From: Corallococcus caeni
GTDB taxonomy: Bacteria; Myxococcota; Myxococcia; Myxococcales; Myxococcaceae
Reading direction: 5' to 3'
Assembly: GCF_036245865.1 (NCBI RefSeq)
Contig: NZ_BTTW01000009.1
Location: forward strand, 124,001-188,000
DNA length: 64,000 bases
Below, piece by piece: positions 36,512-49,472 of this stretch. A model generated the notes under the pieces. That model saw nothing but the letters and a program-made list of their open reading frames with translations. It was not told the DNA's origin and did no database searches. The stretch's first letter is position 1. Each line of letters opens with the position of its first letter. Both the position numbers and the translations under genes were made by a program.

Positions 36512-37735
36512 TTACTTCTTGCGCAGGCCGGCGACGTCCTTCGCCACGCTCTTCTGGGCCGCGTCCAGCGCCGCCTTGGGGGTGGCGGTGTTCTTGAACA
36601 CGGTGTTCATCGCGCTGGTGGCGGGGGTCCAGACCATGGACATCTCCGGCAGGTTGGGCATGGGCACCGCCACGTCCACCTGGGCCTTCATCGCCTTGAG
36701 CAGCGGATCCGCGGCCACCTTCGCGTCCTGGTACACCGCCGTGTTGGACGGGCTCTGGCGGCCTTCCAGCGCCAGCGTCTTCTCCGCGCCCGCGTCGGTG
36801 AGGAACTTCGCGAAGTCGTACGCCGCTTCCTTGTTCTTGGACGGGGCGGCCACGTACACGCCCTCCACCGTCATCCAGGGCTTCAGCGGCGTGCCCTTGT
36901 TCTCATCCAGCGTGGGCAGTGGCGCCAGGCCGTACTCCACGTTCTTGGCGACCTCGCCCAGGAACCACGGGCCGGAGAACACCATCGCGGCCTTGCCCTC
37001 GTTGAAGAGGGAGGTGATGAGCGCGCTGGAGGGCTCCGCGGGGAGGATGCCGTCCTTGTTCTTCCACTTGAGGACCTGCTCCACCGACTTCACGTTGGCG
37101 GGCGAGTTCATCGTGGGGGCGCCCTTCGCGTCGAACACGCCACCGCCGAAGCCGTTCATCACCGCCGCGTGGTAGTAGAAGTCGTTGTACGCGTACGCCA
37201 GCCCGAAGCGGCCCGCCTTGGAGTCGGTGAGCTTCTTGGCCATCGTCACCAGCTCGCCGGACGTCTTGGGCGGCGTGGGGACCAGCTTCTTGTTGTAGAT
37301 GAGCGTGATGACCTTGTAGTTCAGCGGCAGGCCGTACGTCGTCCCCCGGTACGTCATCGCCTCCATCGTCGTGGGGATGAAGCGCTTCTTCGTGGCATCA
37401 TCCAGGAAGAAGTCGATGGGCTCCACCGTGTTGCCCGCTTCAATCCAGCCGCCCAGCCGGTCCTGCGCGAAGATGAAGAGGTCCGGGCCCTTGCCGCGCG
37501 GCACGGTGGCGCTGATTTTATCCGCGTAGGCGTCGTAGGGCACCGCCAGCGTGGTGACCTTGACCTTGCCTTCGTTCGCCTTGTTGTACTCGGCGACCAC
37601 CTTCTCCAGCGCGGCCTTCTCCTCCGCGCGGTAGGCGTGCCAGAGCACCAGCTCCGTGGCGGCGAAGGACGGGACGGGCAACAGGCCGACTGCGCACAGA
37701 CAGAGGGCCGCGAGCAACGTTCGCAGGTGCGTCAT
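36512..37735 (-). CDS. malE: Maltodextrin-binding protein MalE
   Basis: The 407-residue periplasmic solute-binding protein has a signal peptide ending SFAA (about residue 25). The mature protein opens LVLWHAYRAEEKAALEKVV, typical of the family 1 sugar-binding proteins, and keeps GPDLFIFAQDRLGGW and the aromatic-rich ligand-cleft regions. It passes maltodextrins to MalFG. It lies 20 bases after malK and 13 before malF. Sugar range cannot be fixed, but the GH13 and pullulanase neighbours favour maltodextrin. Confidence 0.92.
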   Translation of the reverse strand: MTHLRTLLAALCLCAVGLLPVPSFAATELVLWHAYRAEEKAALEKVVAEYNKANEGKVKVTTLAVPYDAYADKISATVPRGKGPDLFIFAQDRLGGWIEAGNTVEPIDFFLDDATKKRFIPTTMEAMTYRGTTYGLPLNYKVITLIYNKKLVPTPPKTSGELVTMAKKLTDSKAGRFGLAYAYNDFYYHAAVMNGFGGGVFDAKGAPTMNSPANVKSVEQVLKWKNKDGILPAEPSSALITSLFNEGKAAMVFSGPWFLGEVAKNVEYGLAPLPTLDENKGTPLKPWMTVEGVYVAAPSKNKEAAYDFAKFLTDAGAEKTLALEGRQSPSNTAVYQDAKVAADPLLKAMKAQVDVAVPMPNLPEMSMVWTPATSAMNTVFKNTATPKAALDAAQKSVAKDVAGLRKK

Positions 37736-37755
37736 TGGGGAAAGCCTCCGGGATA

Positions 37756-38850
<1,095 letters not shown>

Positions 38851-38932
38851 CAGGCCCTCCAGCAAGAGCCCCGCTCGCGCCGGTGACAACAGCACGTCCG
38901 GGTCAGGTTCTGCGCACGCTCCGCCGGGTGCC

Positions 38933-40579
38933 TCACGGCACGCGTCCGAGGATGCGCGCGGACAGCGGCGGCAGCGCCAGGTCCAGCGTGGCGCCCGCCT
39001 TCGTCCGCCCTCCGTTCAGCAGGTCCTCCACCTCGCCGACGCCCGTCCAACCGTCCGGCCACGGCACCGACGCCGTGCCCTTCGTCTTGCCGCGGTTCAC
39101 CGCCACCACCACCGTGTCGCCCGACGCTTCGTCCCGCCGCTGGAAGACATACACATCGCCCTCCGTGGAGAGCGGCGCGTGCACGCCCCGCGACAGGGCC
39201 GGATGCGCGCGGCGGATGGCGATGAGGCGCTTGTAATACTCGCGCAGGGACTCGTCGCGTTTCTTGCCCGCGCCCGGCTTCACCGCTTGCTTGCCCCACG
39301 GCATGTCGCCGCGGTTCTGCGGCCAGTCCCCGCCCGCGCGGCCCACTTCCTCGCCGTAGTAGATGACGGGGATGCCGGCCGTCGTGAGCTGCAGCGTGGC
39401 GGCCAGGCGGAAGAGGGGCACGTTGCCCTGGAGCTGGTGCAGCGCCCCGTCCACGTCGTGCGACGACAGGAAGTGCGCCAGGTGGTGCCCCGCCGTCACC
39501 TTCGCGCGCGACTGGAGATAGCGGTCGAACGCCACCGTGCGGCCGCGCCCCTGGATGAAGCCGAGCGTGTTGCCCTGGAAGGCGAAGTCGAACCCGGCGT
39601 CCATCTCATCCGGGGTGAAGTACGACGCCAGTGACTCCACGTCGCCGCCCCACAGCTCGCCCAGCAGGAAGAAGTCCGGGGAGACCTCCGCGCGCGTGCG
39701 GCGGCGGTGCTCCTTCCAGAAGTCGTGCGACACGTGCTTCACGGTGTCCAGCCGGAAGCCGTCCACGCCGGAGCGCTTCGCCCAGTCAAGCTGCGCGTCC
39801 AGCAGGTACTTCGCCACCTCCGGCCGCTCCGTCTTGAAGTCCGGCAGGCCCGCCACGCACGACGTCAGGTCGTCCGAGCCGCAGGTGCCCTTGTCCTCGG
39901 AGCGCAGCCAGTCCGGGTGGTCCTTCAGGTAGCGCGAGTTGTAGCCCGGGTGGTTGTAGACGACGTCCAGCAGCACGCGGATGCCGCGCGCGTGCGCCGC
40001 GTCCACCAGCGCCTTGAAGTCCGCCTCCGTGCCGAAGCGCGGATCCAACGCGTGGAAGTCGTCCGCCCAGTAGCCGTGGTAGCCCCAGTCCGGGAAGCCG
40101 GAGCCGGTCACGAAGCCGGGGATCTGCTGGAGCAGCGGCGTCACCCACAGCGCCGTCACGCCCAGCGACGACAGCTCGTCCAGGTTCGCGGTGAGCCCCT
40201 TCAGGTCGCCGCCGTGGAAGGTGCCCGGCGCCTTCACGTCGCCCTTCTCGTTGTTGGAAGGGTCGCCGTCCGCGAACCGGTCCACCACCACGAAGTACAG
40301 CACCTCGTCCGCCCAGGGCCGCGCGGGCTCCTTCTTCGCCGGAGCCTGGAGGGGCTGCGCGGGCGCGGCCTCCTTCACGGGTTCCGGCGCGGGGGTGGCG
40401 GCAGCCTCCGTCGCGGGCGCGGCGGGCTGCGTCGCGGCGGCCTCCGGCGCGGGTTGCGTCGGCGTGGGGGCCGTGGCGCACCCCGCCAGACACAAGGCGA
40501 CCAGGCCCTGGAACATCGGGCGCCACCGACCGCGGTGGGAGACAGCGTTCGGTTGTGGGCAGGGGAGGCGTGAGGCCAT
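38933..40579 (-). CDS. Lipoprotein GH13 enzyme (cyclomaltodextrinase/neopullulanase-like amylase)
   Basis: The product of about 548 residues has a lipoprotein signal with lipobox LAGC, an Ala/Pro/Glu-rich linker and a GH13 barrel. Region motifs are DVVYNHPG, GFRLDTVKHV (nucleophile Asp), LLGELWGG (acid/base Glu) and SSHDVDGA. FFVVVDRFADGD-type opening and the GYHGYWADDF segment are typical of maltogenic amylases and cyclomaltodextrinases. The start is uncertain: 40579 gives a positively charged n-region, while 40516 gives a shorter signal. The operator dyad at 40591-40605 is just upstream. It lies 82 bases upstream of malK on the same strand. Confidence 0.85.
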   Translation of the reverse strand: MASRLPCPQPNAVSHRGRWRPMFQGLVALCLAGCATAPTPTQPAPEAAATQPAAPATEAAATPAPEPVKEAAPAQPLQAPAKKEPARPWADEVLYFVVVDRFADGDPSNNEKGDVKAPGTFHGGDLKGLTANLDELSSLGVTALWVTPLLQQIPGFVTGSGFPDWGYHGYWADDFHALDPRFGTEADFKALVDAAHARGIRVLLDVVYNHPGYNSRYLKDHPDWLRSEDKGTCGSDDLTSCVAGLPDFKTERPEVAKYLLDAQLDWAKRSGVDGFRLDTVKHVSHDFWKEHRRRTRAEVSPDFFLLGELWGGDVESLASYFTPDEMDAGFDFAFQGNTLGFIQGRGRTVAFDRYLQSRAKVTAGHHLAHFLSSHDVDGALHQLQGNVPLFRLAATLQLTTAGIPVIYYGEEVGRAGGDWPQNRGDMPWGKQAVKPGAGKKRDESLREYYKRLIAIRRAHPALSRGVHAPLSTEGDVYVFQRRDEASGDTVVVAVNRGKTKGTASVPWPDGWTGVGEVEDLLNGGRTKAGATLDLALPPLSARILGRVP

Positions 40580-40590
40580 CTGGGCGCGGC

Positions 40591-40605
40591 ACTGTATCCA
40601 ACAGT
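40591..40605. promoter_or_regulatory. Putative operator ACTGT-N5-ACAGT upstream of the GH13 gene
   Basis: The dyad ACTGTATCCAACAGT has the same core and spacing as the one before the outer-membrane barrel gene at 32503-32517. It lies in the divergent gap between the GH13 enzyme and pullulanase genes and could affect both. No regulator gene is seen close by. Confidence 0.5.
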
Positions 40606-40934
40606 CTTGAAATGGGTGAAGGGGCGTCGGAACAATCGGCTGATGCCGCAACGCGCCATGTCCAGGATGTCTTCCTCTGCACATCCGTGTGACGCATGGC
40701 GTGAGCGGACTCAACGGAGCGCGCGGTTCCTGCCGCACCGCGTCTCGTTTTCGGGCCCCGTTGGCATCCGACGTCACGGGGTGGATGCGCCGGTCCCGAC
40801 GCGGATCATCCAGAGGGTCACGCAAACCGCGAAAGCGCTCCGCGATCACCCGTGACAGGACCGGCTGCTACCGTGCCCGGGATTTACACCCCCTCTGGAG
40901 GTTTCCCCTGAGAGTTCCATTCGCAGTCCCCCGC
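40606..40934. promoter_or_regulatory. Divergent promoter region of GH13 and pullulanase genes
   Basis: About 330 bases hold no convincing gene. A possible dyad centred on AGCGCT occurs within GCGAAAGCGCTCCGC (40836-40850), the sort of site bound by LacI-type sugar regulators, but it is imperfect. The pullulanase leader ends with GGAGG at 40897-40901. Confidence 0.4.
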
Positions 40935-44369
<3,435 letters not shown>

Positions 44370-44397
44370 TCCCGGAAGCCACCGGCTGGAAATGAAG

Positions 44398-44432
44398 CGG
44401 GCCCCGGATGCGGCAAGCGCGTCCGGGGCCCG
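44398..44432. terminator. Bidirectional terminator between pullulanase and map
   Basis: An 11-bp perfect inverted repeat, CGGGCCCCGGA (44398-44408) and TCCGGGGCCCG (44422-44432), with a 13-base loop, lies between convergent stop codons at 44369 and 44456. A short TGGTGTTT follows on the + strand. Confidence 0.8.
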
Positions 44433-44455
44433 TGGTGTTTCAGGGGTGGGGAGCC

Positions 44456-45457
44456 TCAGGGGACGGTGAGGATCTCCGCGCCCGTGTCGGTGACGAGCAG
44501 GGTGTGCTCGAACTGGGCGCTGCGCAGGCCGTCCGCGGTGACGACGGTCCAGTCGTCGTTCCACGTGCGGTGGTCCCAGTGGCCCTGGTTGATCATCGGC
44601 TCCACGGTGAAGACCATCCCGGGCTTCATGATGGTGTCAGCTTCCGGCTCGTAATAGTGGGGCACCTGGAGGGCCGTGTGGAACGTCTCACCGATGCCGT
44701 GGCCGCAGTAGGCGCGCACCACGCTGGTGCCGTTCTTCACGGCGTGGGCCTCCACCGCGCGGCCGATGTCGCTGATCGGCCGGCCGGGCTTCACCGCGGC
44801 GATGCCGATGTCCAGGCACTCCTTCGCGATCTGCACCAGGCGCTGGTGCTGCGGCTCCACGTTGCCCACCAGGTACGTGGCCGAGCAGTCGCCGTGGACG
44901 CCATCCAGGTAGATGGTGATGTCCAGGTTGACGATGTCGCCGTCCTCCAGCGCGCGGCTGTCGGGGATGCCGTGGCAGATGACCTCGTTGACGGAGGTGC
45001 AGAGCGACTTGGGGAACTTGTGGTAGTTGAGCGTGCTGGGGTAGCCGCCGCGCTTGAGGTAGGCCTCGTGCGCGATGGCGTCCAGTTCGTCCGTGGTGAT
45101 GCCCACGCGCACGTGCTGGGCGGTCTCCACCAGCACCTGGGCTGCGGCCTGACAGGCGCGGCGCATGCGGGCGATGACGTCCGGCGACTTCACGTCCGGC
45201 TCGTTGCGCGAGCGCGAGGGACGGCCGGCCATGGAGTCCGCGTAGTCCGGCCGGGCGATGGTGATGGGCACCACGCGGCGGGGGCTGACGATGCCGGGGC
45301 GGACGCCCTTGCGGTTGGTGTCGGGGCCCTTCTTGCGGGCCTCCACGGTGTCCGCGCCGCGGTGGCACTTCTTGTACTTGGAGCCACTGCCGCACCAGCA
45401 GGCGTCATTGGGCCCGGGGAGGACGGCGGGGGCGGTTCGGGGGGTGGCGGTGGTCAT
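44456..45457 (-). CDS. map: Methionine aminopeptidase type I with SEC-C zinc motif
   Basis: The 333-residue enzyme removes the initiator methionine from nascent proteins. An N-terminal SEC-C zinc-binding motif (Cys20, Cys22, Cys31, His32 in CWCGSGSKYKKCH) and a linker precede the catalytic domain from about residue 90. Metal ligands appear in NLDITIYLDGVHGDC, GHGIGETFH, FTVEPM and QFEHT. The SEC-C extension is found in some type I enzymes and may aid ribosome contact. Its ATG overlaps the stop of the upstream HTH gene by four bases (ATGA), implying translational coupling. Confidence 0.95.
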   Translation of the reverse strand: MTTATPRTAPAVLPGPNDACWCGSGSKYKKCHRGADTVEARKKGPDTNRKGVRPGIVSPRRVVPITIARPDYADSMAGRPSRSRNEPDVKSPDVIARMRRACQAAAQVLVETAQHVRVGITTDELDAIAHEAYLKRGGYPSTLNYHKFPKSLCTSVNEVICHGIPDSRALEDGDIVNLDITIYLDGVHGDCSATYLVGNVEPQHQRLVQIAKECLDIGIAAVKPGRPISDIGRAVEAHAVKNGTSVVRAYCGHGIGETFHTALQVPHYYEPEADTIMKPGMVFTVEPMINQGHWDHRTWNDDWTVVTADGLRSAQFEHTLLVTDTGAEILTVP

Positions 45458-45690
45458 CGGGAACCTCGGGAGCTTGTGTCGGTGATGGCGGCCTGGCGGG
45501 CGCGGGCCCAGCGGAGCATCTGGGGTTTGAGCCAGAGGCGCGGGCGCCCGGCGCCCAGGTCGAGCACCGGACGGGGCATGTCCGGATAACGGCGCAGGTA
45601 CGTGCTGACGCTGTTGGGGTGGGCCAGGCGCAGGAGGCCCGCCACCTCCTGGGCGTCAATCAGGTCCTTCGTGTTCACCAGGGGGCACAT
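45454..45690 (-). CDS. Small helix-turn-helix DNA-binding protein
   Basis: The 78-residue protein has an excisionase/MerR-like helix-turn-helix (IDAQEVAGLLRLAHPNSVST) followed by a basic wing (residues 33-70). Such small proteins regulate genes or assist phage recombination. Its stop overlaps the map start codon by 4 bases, so both are read from one message. No phage genes surround it. The coupling suggests it may control its own operon. Confidence 0.75.
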   Translation of the reverse strand: MCPLVNTKDLIDAQEVAGLLRLAHPNSVSTYLRRYPDMPRPVLDLGAGRPRLWLKPQMLRWARARQAAITDTSSRGSR

Positions 45691-45795
45691 GGGGCGTGTC
45701 TATACCCATAGACACCTGGGGATGCACGGTTTCCTTCCCGCGCGCGGGGCCGGGAGACCTGCCGGCCAGGGGCCTGCCTGCTTCCGGACACGACA

Positions 45796-45828
45796 AAGCC
45801 CCGGGCTCCATGGAGGAACCCGGGGCTT
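45796..45828 (-). terminator. Terminator downstream of the HhH lipoprotein gene
   Basis: A 14-bp inverted repeat with one mismatch, 45796-45809 and 45815-45828, has a 5-base loop and, read on the minus strand, ends in CTTTG. It follows the lipoprotein stop codon at 45859 by 31 bases and separates it from the HTH-map operon. Confidence 0.75.
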
Positions 45829-45858
45829 CGGGACGGCAGGGACGTCAGGTGGGGAGGA

Positions 45859-46896
45859 CTACTCCGCCCACCAGGTCTCGGTCATCACGCTGAAGCCGTT
45901 CACGGTGTCCACGTAGATGTGGACGGTGTTGCGGCTCCAGGGGTCGTTCTCGTAGGTGATGATGCAGCCCTTGAACGACCGGCCCGCGATGAGCGAGTCC
46001 AGGTTCGCGTAGCCCGCGGTGCGGACCGAGGCGGGGATGAGGGTGTTGCCGTTGACGTAGGCGACGGCGTTCTGGACCGCGGCGCGCACCTCGGCGGCGT
46101 CGGCCAGGTTCGGGCGGATGGCGGCGCCGGACGGGACGCTGGAGGGCTCCAGGCCGAAGCACGTCTTGTCATCGCGGTAGGCGTGGCCGGCGGACGCGAT
46201 GTTCCACCAGTCGAAGTGGCGCAGGGTGGTGGCGCCATAGGAGCCGTTGCTGGGGATGGCGTTCACCGCGGCGAAGAGCGCCTCCAGGGGGCGGCTCAGG
46301 GTGGCGGAGTTGCGGATGTTGCGGAAGCTCACGTCACCGATGCCCGCCGTGTCCGCGATCTGCTGCGCGGTGGTGAAGGGGCGGGTGTTGAGCAGGTTCA
46401 CGGCGCCGTTCCACGCGTCCGGCAGGACGTCGTGCAGCTCCGAGTCGTCGATGCTGTTCACCAGCGCCACGATGGCGGTCTGGTCGTCACGGGAGATGGC
46501 GATGCCGTCCAGGATGCCGACGCAGTCCGCGTCGATGTAGTCCAGGGTCCGGGCGCCGCCTTCAATCTGCTTGAGCCGGGTCGGGCCGACGAGCGACACG
46601 GAGGACAGGTCCGCCAGCGACGTGAACGGCGCGGTGGCGCGACGGTTCACGATGTTGGTGACCACGTTGCTGGGCAGGTAGCGGTCCAGGACCGCGTACG
46701 TCGCCGTGTTCGCGAACTCGAGGATGCCGGAGCACTCGATGGCCACGTCGACGTTCGTCTGGGTGAGGATGGGCGCCTGCTGCTGCTCGACGGCCGGGGT
46801 GGAGGGGGCGGACTCGGAGGGAGTCTCCGCCTGGGTACCGGGACCGCAAGCGGCGAGCATGCTCACGGCAAGAAGGGCTGTGCCAAGACGACGCAT
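45859..46896 (-). CDS. Lipoprotein with helix-hairpin-helix repeats (ComEA-like)
   Basis: The 345-residue lipoprotein has a signal with lipobox MLAAC (residues 13-17), a Ser/Pro/Gln-rich spacer, and two helix-hairpin-helix-type segments at about residues 75-125 (VNRRATAPFTSLADLSSVSLVGPTRLKQI region) and 155-205 (NTRPFTTAQQIADTAGIGD). ComEA, the competence DNA receptor, carries similar motifs. The C-terminal 130 residues are a separate domain of unknown role with a conserved-looking WWNIASAGHAYRDD. DNA binding is an inference from the HhH pattern. Confidence 0.72.
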   Translation of the reverse strand: MRRLGTALLAVSMLAACGPGTQAETPSESAPSTPAVEQQQAPILTQTNVDVAIECSGILEFANTATYAVLDRYLPSNVVTNIVNRRATAPFTSLADLSSVSLVGPTRLKQIEGGARTLDYIDADCVGILDGIAISRDDQTAIVALVNSIDDSELHDVLPDAWNGAVNLLNTRPFTTAQQIADTAGIGDVSFRNIRNSATLSRPLEALFAAVNAIPSNGSYGATTLRHFDWWNIASAGHAYRDDKTCFGLEPSSVPSGAAIRPNLADAAEVRAAVQNAVAYVNGNTLIPASVRTAGYANLDSLIAGRSFKGCIITYENDPWSRNTVHIYVDTVNGFSVMTETWWAE

Positions 46897-47152
46897 CAGG
46901 AACTCCTGAATGGGGGGAGGTGCTGCGATGAGACGCGGCTCAATACACCAAATCCGTCTGACACACCCCGCCCGTCGCGCGACTTGTTCATGTCACATTT
47001 CAGTCACCGCCGATTGATTCCGCTGGGAGCATTCCGCGCGGGCACCAGGGTGAGACTTCCTGACGTGAGAGCACATGCCGAGGGGGTTCCGTCCCGTGTC
47101 CGGATGGAGTGACCTTCCAGGTCGAGTGGACTTCATGCGACCCTCTGGGTCC
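46897..47152. promoter_or_regulatory. Divergent gap between HhH lipoprotein and kinase genes
   Basis: 256 bases without a supported gene. It should hold both promoters. I saw no convincing dyad. The kinase start is uncertain within this stretch, with in-frame ATGs at 47075 and 47135 as alternatives to 47153. Confidence 0.35.
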
Positions 47153-48973
47153 ATGAGTCCGGAAGGGTCACAGGTGTTCCCGGCGGCGCTCCAGCCCGGC
47201 GCGGTGGTGGGGTGCTGGCGCGTGCTGGGGGCGTTGGGGGTGGGCGGGTACGGCGCGGTCTACCGGGTGGAGCCGCTGGACGCGCCGGGGCGGAGCTTCG
47301 CGCTCAAGCTGTCGCTGCATCCGGATCCCGCCCGGGCGCTGCGGGAGATGGCGCTGCTGCTGGACCGGGCGTGGCACCCGAACGTCGTGCGGGTGCATGC
47401 CACGGGGCGGTGGCCGGATCCGGTGGAGGGGCTGCCGTACTTCGTCATGGACTGGGTGGAGGGGCTGGCGCTCCACGTCTGGGCGGAGACGGTCAACCCC
47501 ACGTTCCGGCAGGTGGCCATGGTGGGGGGCTCGGTGGCGATGACGCTGGGGGTGTTGCACGCACGGGGCGTGCTGCACCGGGACCTCAAGCCGGAGCACC
47601 TGTTGATCCGCACGCGGGGGCAGGTGCCGGTGCTCATCGACTTCGGCGCGGGGGACCAGGCGGGGGCCATGACGCTCACGACCACCACCCTGCCCCCGGG
47701 CACGCTGCACCTGCGCAGCCCGGAGGCCATCCGCTTCCAGCAGCGCCACTGGAGGCAGCCGGAGCTGCGCTATCCGTACAGCGCGGCGGATGACCTGTAT
47801 GCCCTGGGGGTGTGCCTGTACCGGGCGGTCACCGGGCACTACCCGTTCCCGCCGGGGCAGGAGCCGGAGTTGCTGTCGGTGGCCATCACGGAGCGGCTGC
47901 CGCCGTCGCCCCGGGACATCAACCCGCAGGTGCCGGAGCCCCTGTCGCGGGCCATCCTGGGGCTGCTGGAGAAGGAGCCGGAGCAGCGGCCCCGCACGGG
48001 AGAGGCGGCGCATTCGGAGCTGATGCGGGGGCTGCTCTCCGGTGGGGCGGCGGCGTTCGAGGCGCACCTCTTCGATGAGATTCCGGGCAAGCCGAATCAG
48101 ATTCGCCGTCCGGCCTGGCCGGAGCAGCCGTACCTGACGCCCGCGCCCCGGCCCCGGGCCGCGCCGGTGGTGGCGTCGGCCCCGCGCCGGTTGCCGGCCT
48201 GGGGCTGGGTGGGGGTGGCGGTGTGCCTGGGGTTGCTGCTGGCGGGACCTGGGACCTGGGAGGTCCTTCTTCGGGGCTGGACTCGCCATACAACCCCACG
48301 GGTCCCAGAGAGTGTTTCCGCCCCGGTTGGTCATAAACTGGCCAGCGCACCGGACAGCCCGCACAGTGTTCCTGTCGCCGCCCAGCCGCTCGCGAGCCCT
48401 TCCCCGGCGACCGCTACCTCCATGGTGGCACTTCCCAAGGAACACACTCTCGTGACGACAAAACCCTCTGTTCCACCGTCTCCGAAGACTGGTCGCACCC
48501 TCAAGACCGCGGCGATTGCGTCCTGCGTGGCGGGCATGGCCTGCGCCAGCGCGCCCCTGGTGGATCGCCCCACGCCTCCCGCCGAGGACTGTCCGCTGGA
48601 TGCGCAGGAGGCCATGCAGAAGCTGAAAATCGAAGGCCTCCAGTGGTCCGCCATGTTCGAGCCGAGCACGCGCGCCGATGGATTCGTCACGGTCCGCGAG
48701 GGACGTGCCGCTGTGTACACGCAAGGCAGCGGGGGGCGTGTGCATTGGGGCTCCATGCTGACCGGTACGCTCTACGTCGGCTCAAAGCGGGTCTACGGTC
48801 GGTTCACCCAACTGCGGCAGAAGAAGACAGGTGAAACATTTCCCGTCTGTATCGAGCTCTGGTTCCTCGACGACAGCACTCGGGGCATTCCTCGCAGTGA
48901 AGGGGGAGACGAGAACACCGCGGTCGTTCCCAACATGATGTCCGTGCGTGGAGTGTGGCGATACGACGAATAG
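47153..48973 (+). CDS. Membrane Ser/Thr protein kinase with extracytoplasmic tail
   Basis: The 606-residue kinase has a eukaryotic-type catalytic domain (about residues 18-290). It shows glycine loop LGVGGYGAVYR, Lys in ALKLS, HRDLKPEHLL catalytic loop and DFG as DFGAGD. A single membrane helix (about residues 345-370) follows an Ala/Pro-rich juxtamembrane segment. The C-terminal 200 residues, outside the membrane, include a Pro/Ser/Thr-rich stalk and a beta domain beginning near LKIEGLQWSAMF. Myxobacteria carry many such kinases. A DUF2381-like gene follows 8 bases later. The start is the ATG that opens MSPEGSQ. Confidence 0.85.
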   Translation: MSPEGSQVFPAALQPGAVVGCWRVLGALGVGGYGAVYRVEPLDAPGRSFALKLSLHPDPARALREMALLLDRAWHPNVVRVHATGRWPDPVEGLPYFVMDWVEGLALHVWAETVNPTFRQVAMVGGSVAMTLGVLHARGVLHRDLKPEHLLIRTRGQVPVLIDFGAGDQAGAMTLTTTTLPPGTLHLRSPEAIRFQQRHWRQPELRYPYSAADDLYALGVCLYRAVTGHYPFPPGQEPELLSVAITERLPPSPRDINPQVPEPLSRAILGLLEKEPEQRPRTGEAAHSELMRGLLSGGAAAFEAHLFDEIPGKPNQIRRPAWPEQPYLTPAPRPRAAPVVASAPRRLPAWGWVGVAVCLGLLLAGPGTWEVLLRGWTRHTTPRVPESVSAPVGHKLASAPDSPHSVPVAAQPLASPSPATATSMVALPKEHTLVTTKPSVPPSPKTGRTLKTAAIASCVAGMACASAPLVDRPTPPAEDCPLDAQEAMQKLKIEGLQWSAMFEPSTRADGFVTVREGRAAVYTQGSGGRVHWGSMLTGTLYVGSKRVYGRFTQLRQKKTGETFPVCIELWFLDDSTRGIPRSEGGDENTAVVPNMMSVRGVWRYDE

Positions 48974-48981
48974 GAGGACAC

Positions 48982-49458
48982 ATGCTCCTGTTCTTGCTTC
49001 CGTTTCTGGCAGCCGCGGATGGAGGGGTGTCCGCCGATGCAGTCACGCCGCTTCCCGACCAGGTCTGTCCTGTTGTGGGATTGGCGGCGATGCTCTCCAA
49101 GACGACCCTGGATCAAAGGGGAGTCAAGGCATTGGAATTGAGGGGGCTCTCGGGCGTGGAATTCCAGGTCAGGAGCTTCCGCTCCGCCCGCCGGGTCTCG
49201 GTGCAGCTGGAATTCTCCGGGCCAATGCCACTGTCAGGCAAGGTCGCCAGGGCGAGCCTCATGGGTCCGAATCATCAGCCCTTGACGATCGTGGAAGTGA
49301 TTGAGGTTGCGCCCGCCCCTGAAGACGGAATCGCCCGGATCATCGTGGAAGCCGAAGCCCAGCCCCGGGAGGCGCACGGTGTCTACACGCTGGAACTCCA
49401 GGACGCGGAAGGCACGCGACTGCTCGTCCAGCCAGGAGTGCGGTTCCCTTCCATCTGA
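48982..49458 (+). CDS. Short exported DUF2381-like protein
   Basis: The 158-residue protein has a signal peptide (residues 1-13, LLFLLPFLAAADGG) and a beta-rich domain whose pattern (VRSFRSARRVSVQLEF, VYTLELQDAEG) resembles the C-terminal half of DUF2381 proteins, which in myxobacteria often neighbour Ser/Thr kinases. Full family members are about 290 residues, so the N-terminal half appears missing. AGGAGG precedes its ATG 8 bases after the kinase stop, supporting co-expression. It could be a ligand or accessory of that kinase. This is inference. Confidence 0.6.
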   Translation: MLLFLLPFLAAADGGVSADAVTPLPDQVCPVVGLAAMLSKTTLDQRGVKALELRGLSGVEFQVRSFRSARRVSVQLEFSGPMPLSGKVARASLMGPNHQPLTIVEVIEVAPAPEDGIARIIVEAEAQPREAHGVYTLELQDAEGTRLLVQPGVRFPSI

Positions 49459-49472
49459 TCAACCCACGCCGG

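Noticed and set aside
45691-45858. Small RNA gene between the HTH and HhH genes
   Set aside because: The only structure is a terminator hairpin following the lipoprotein stop; no promoter-like element was clear.
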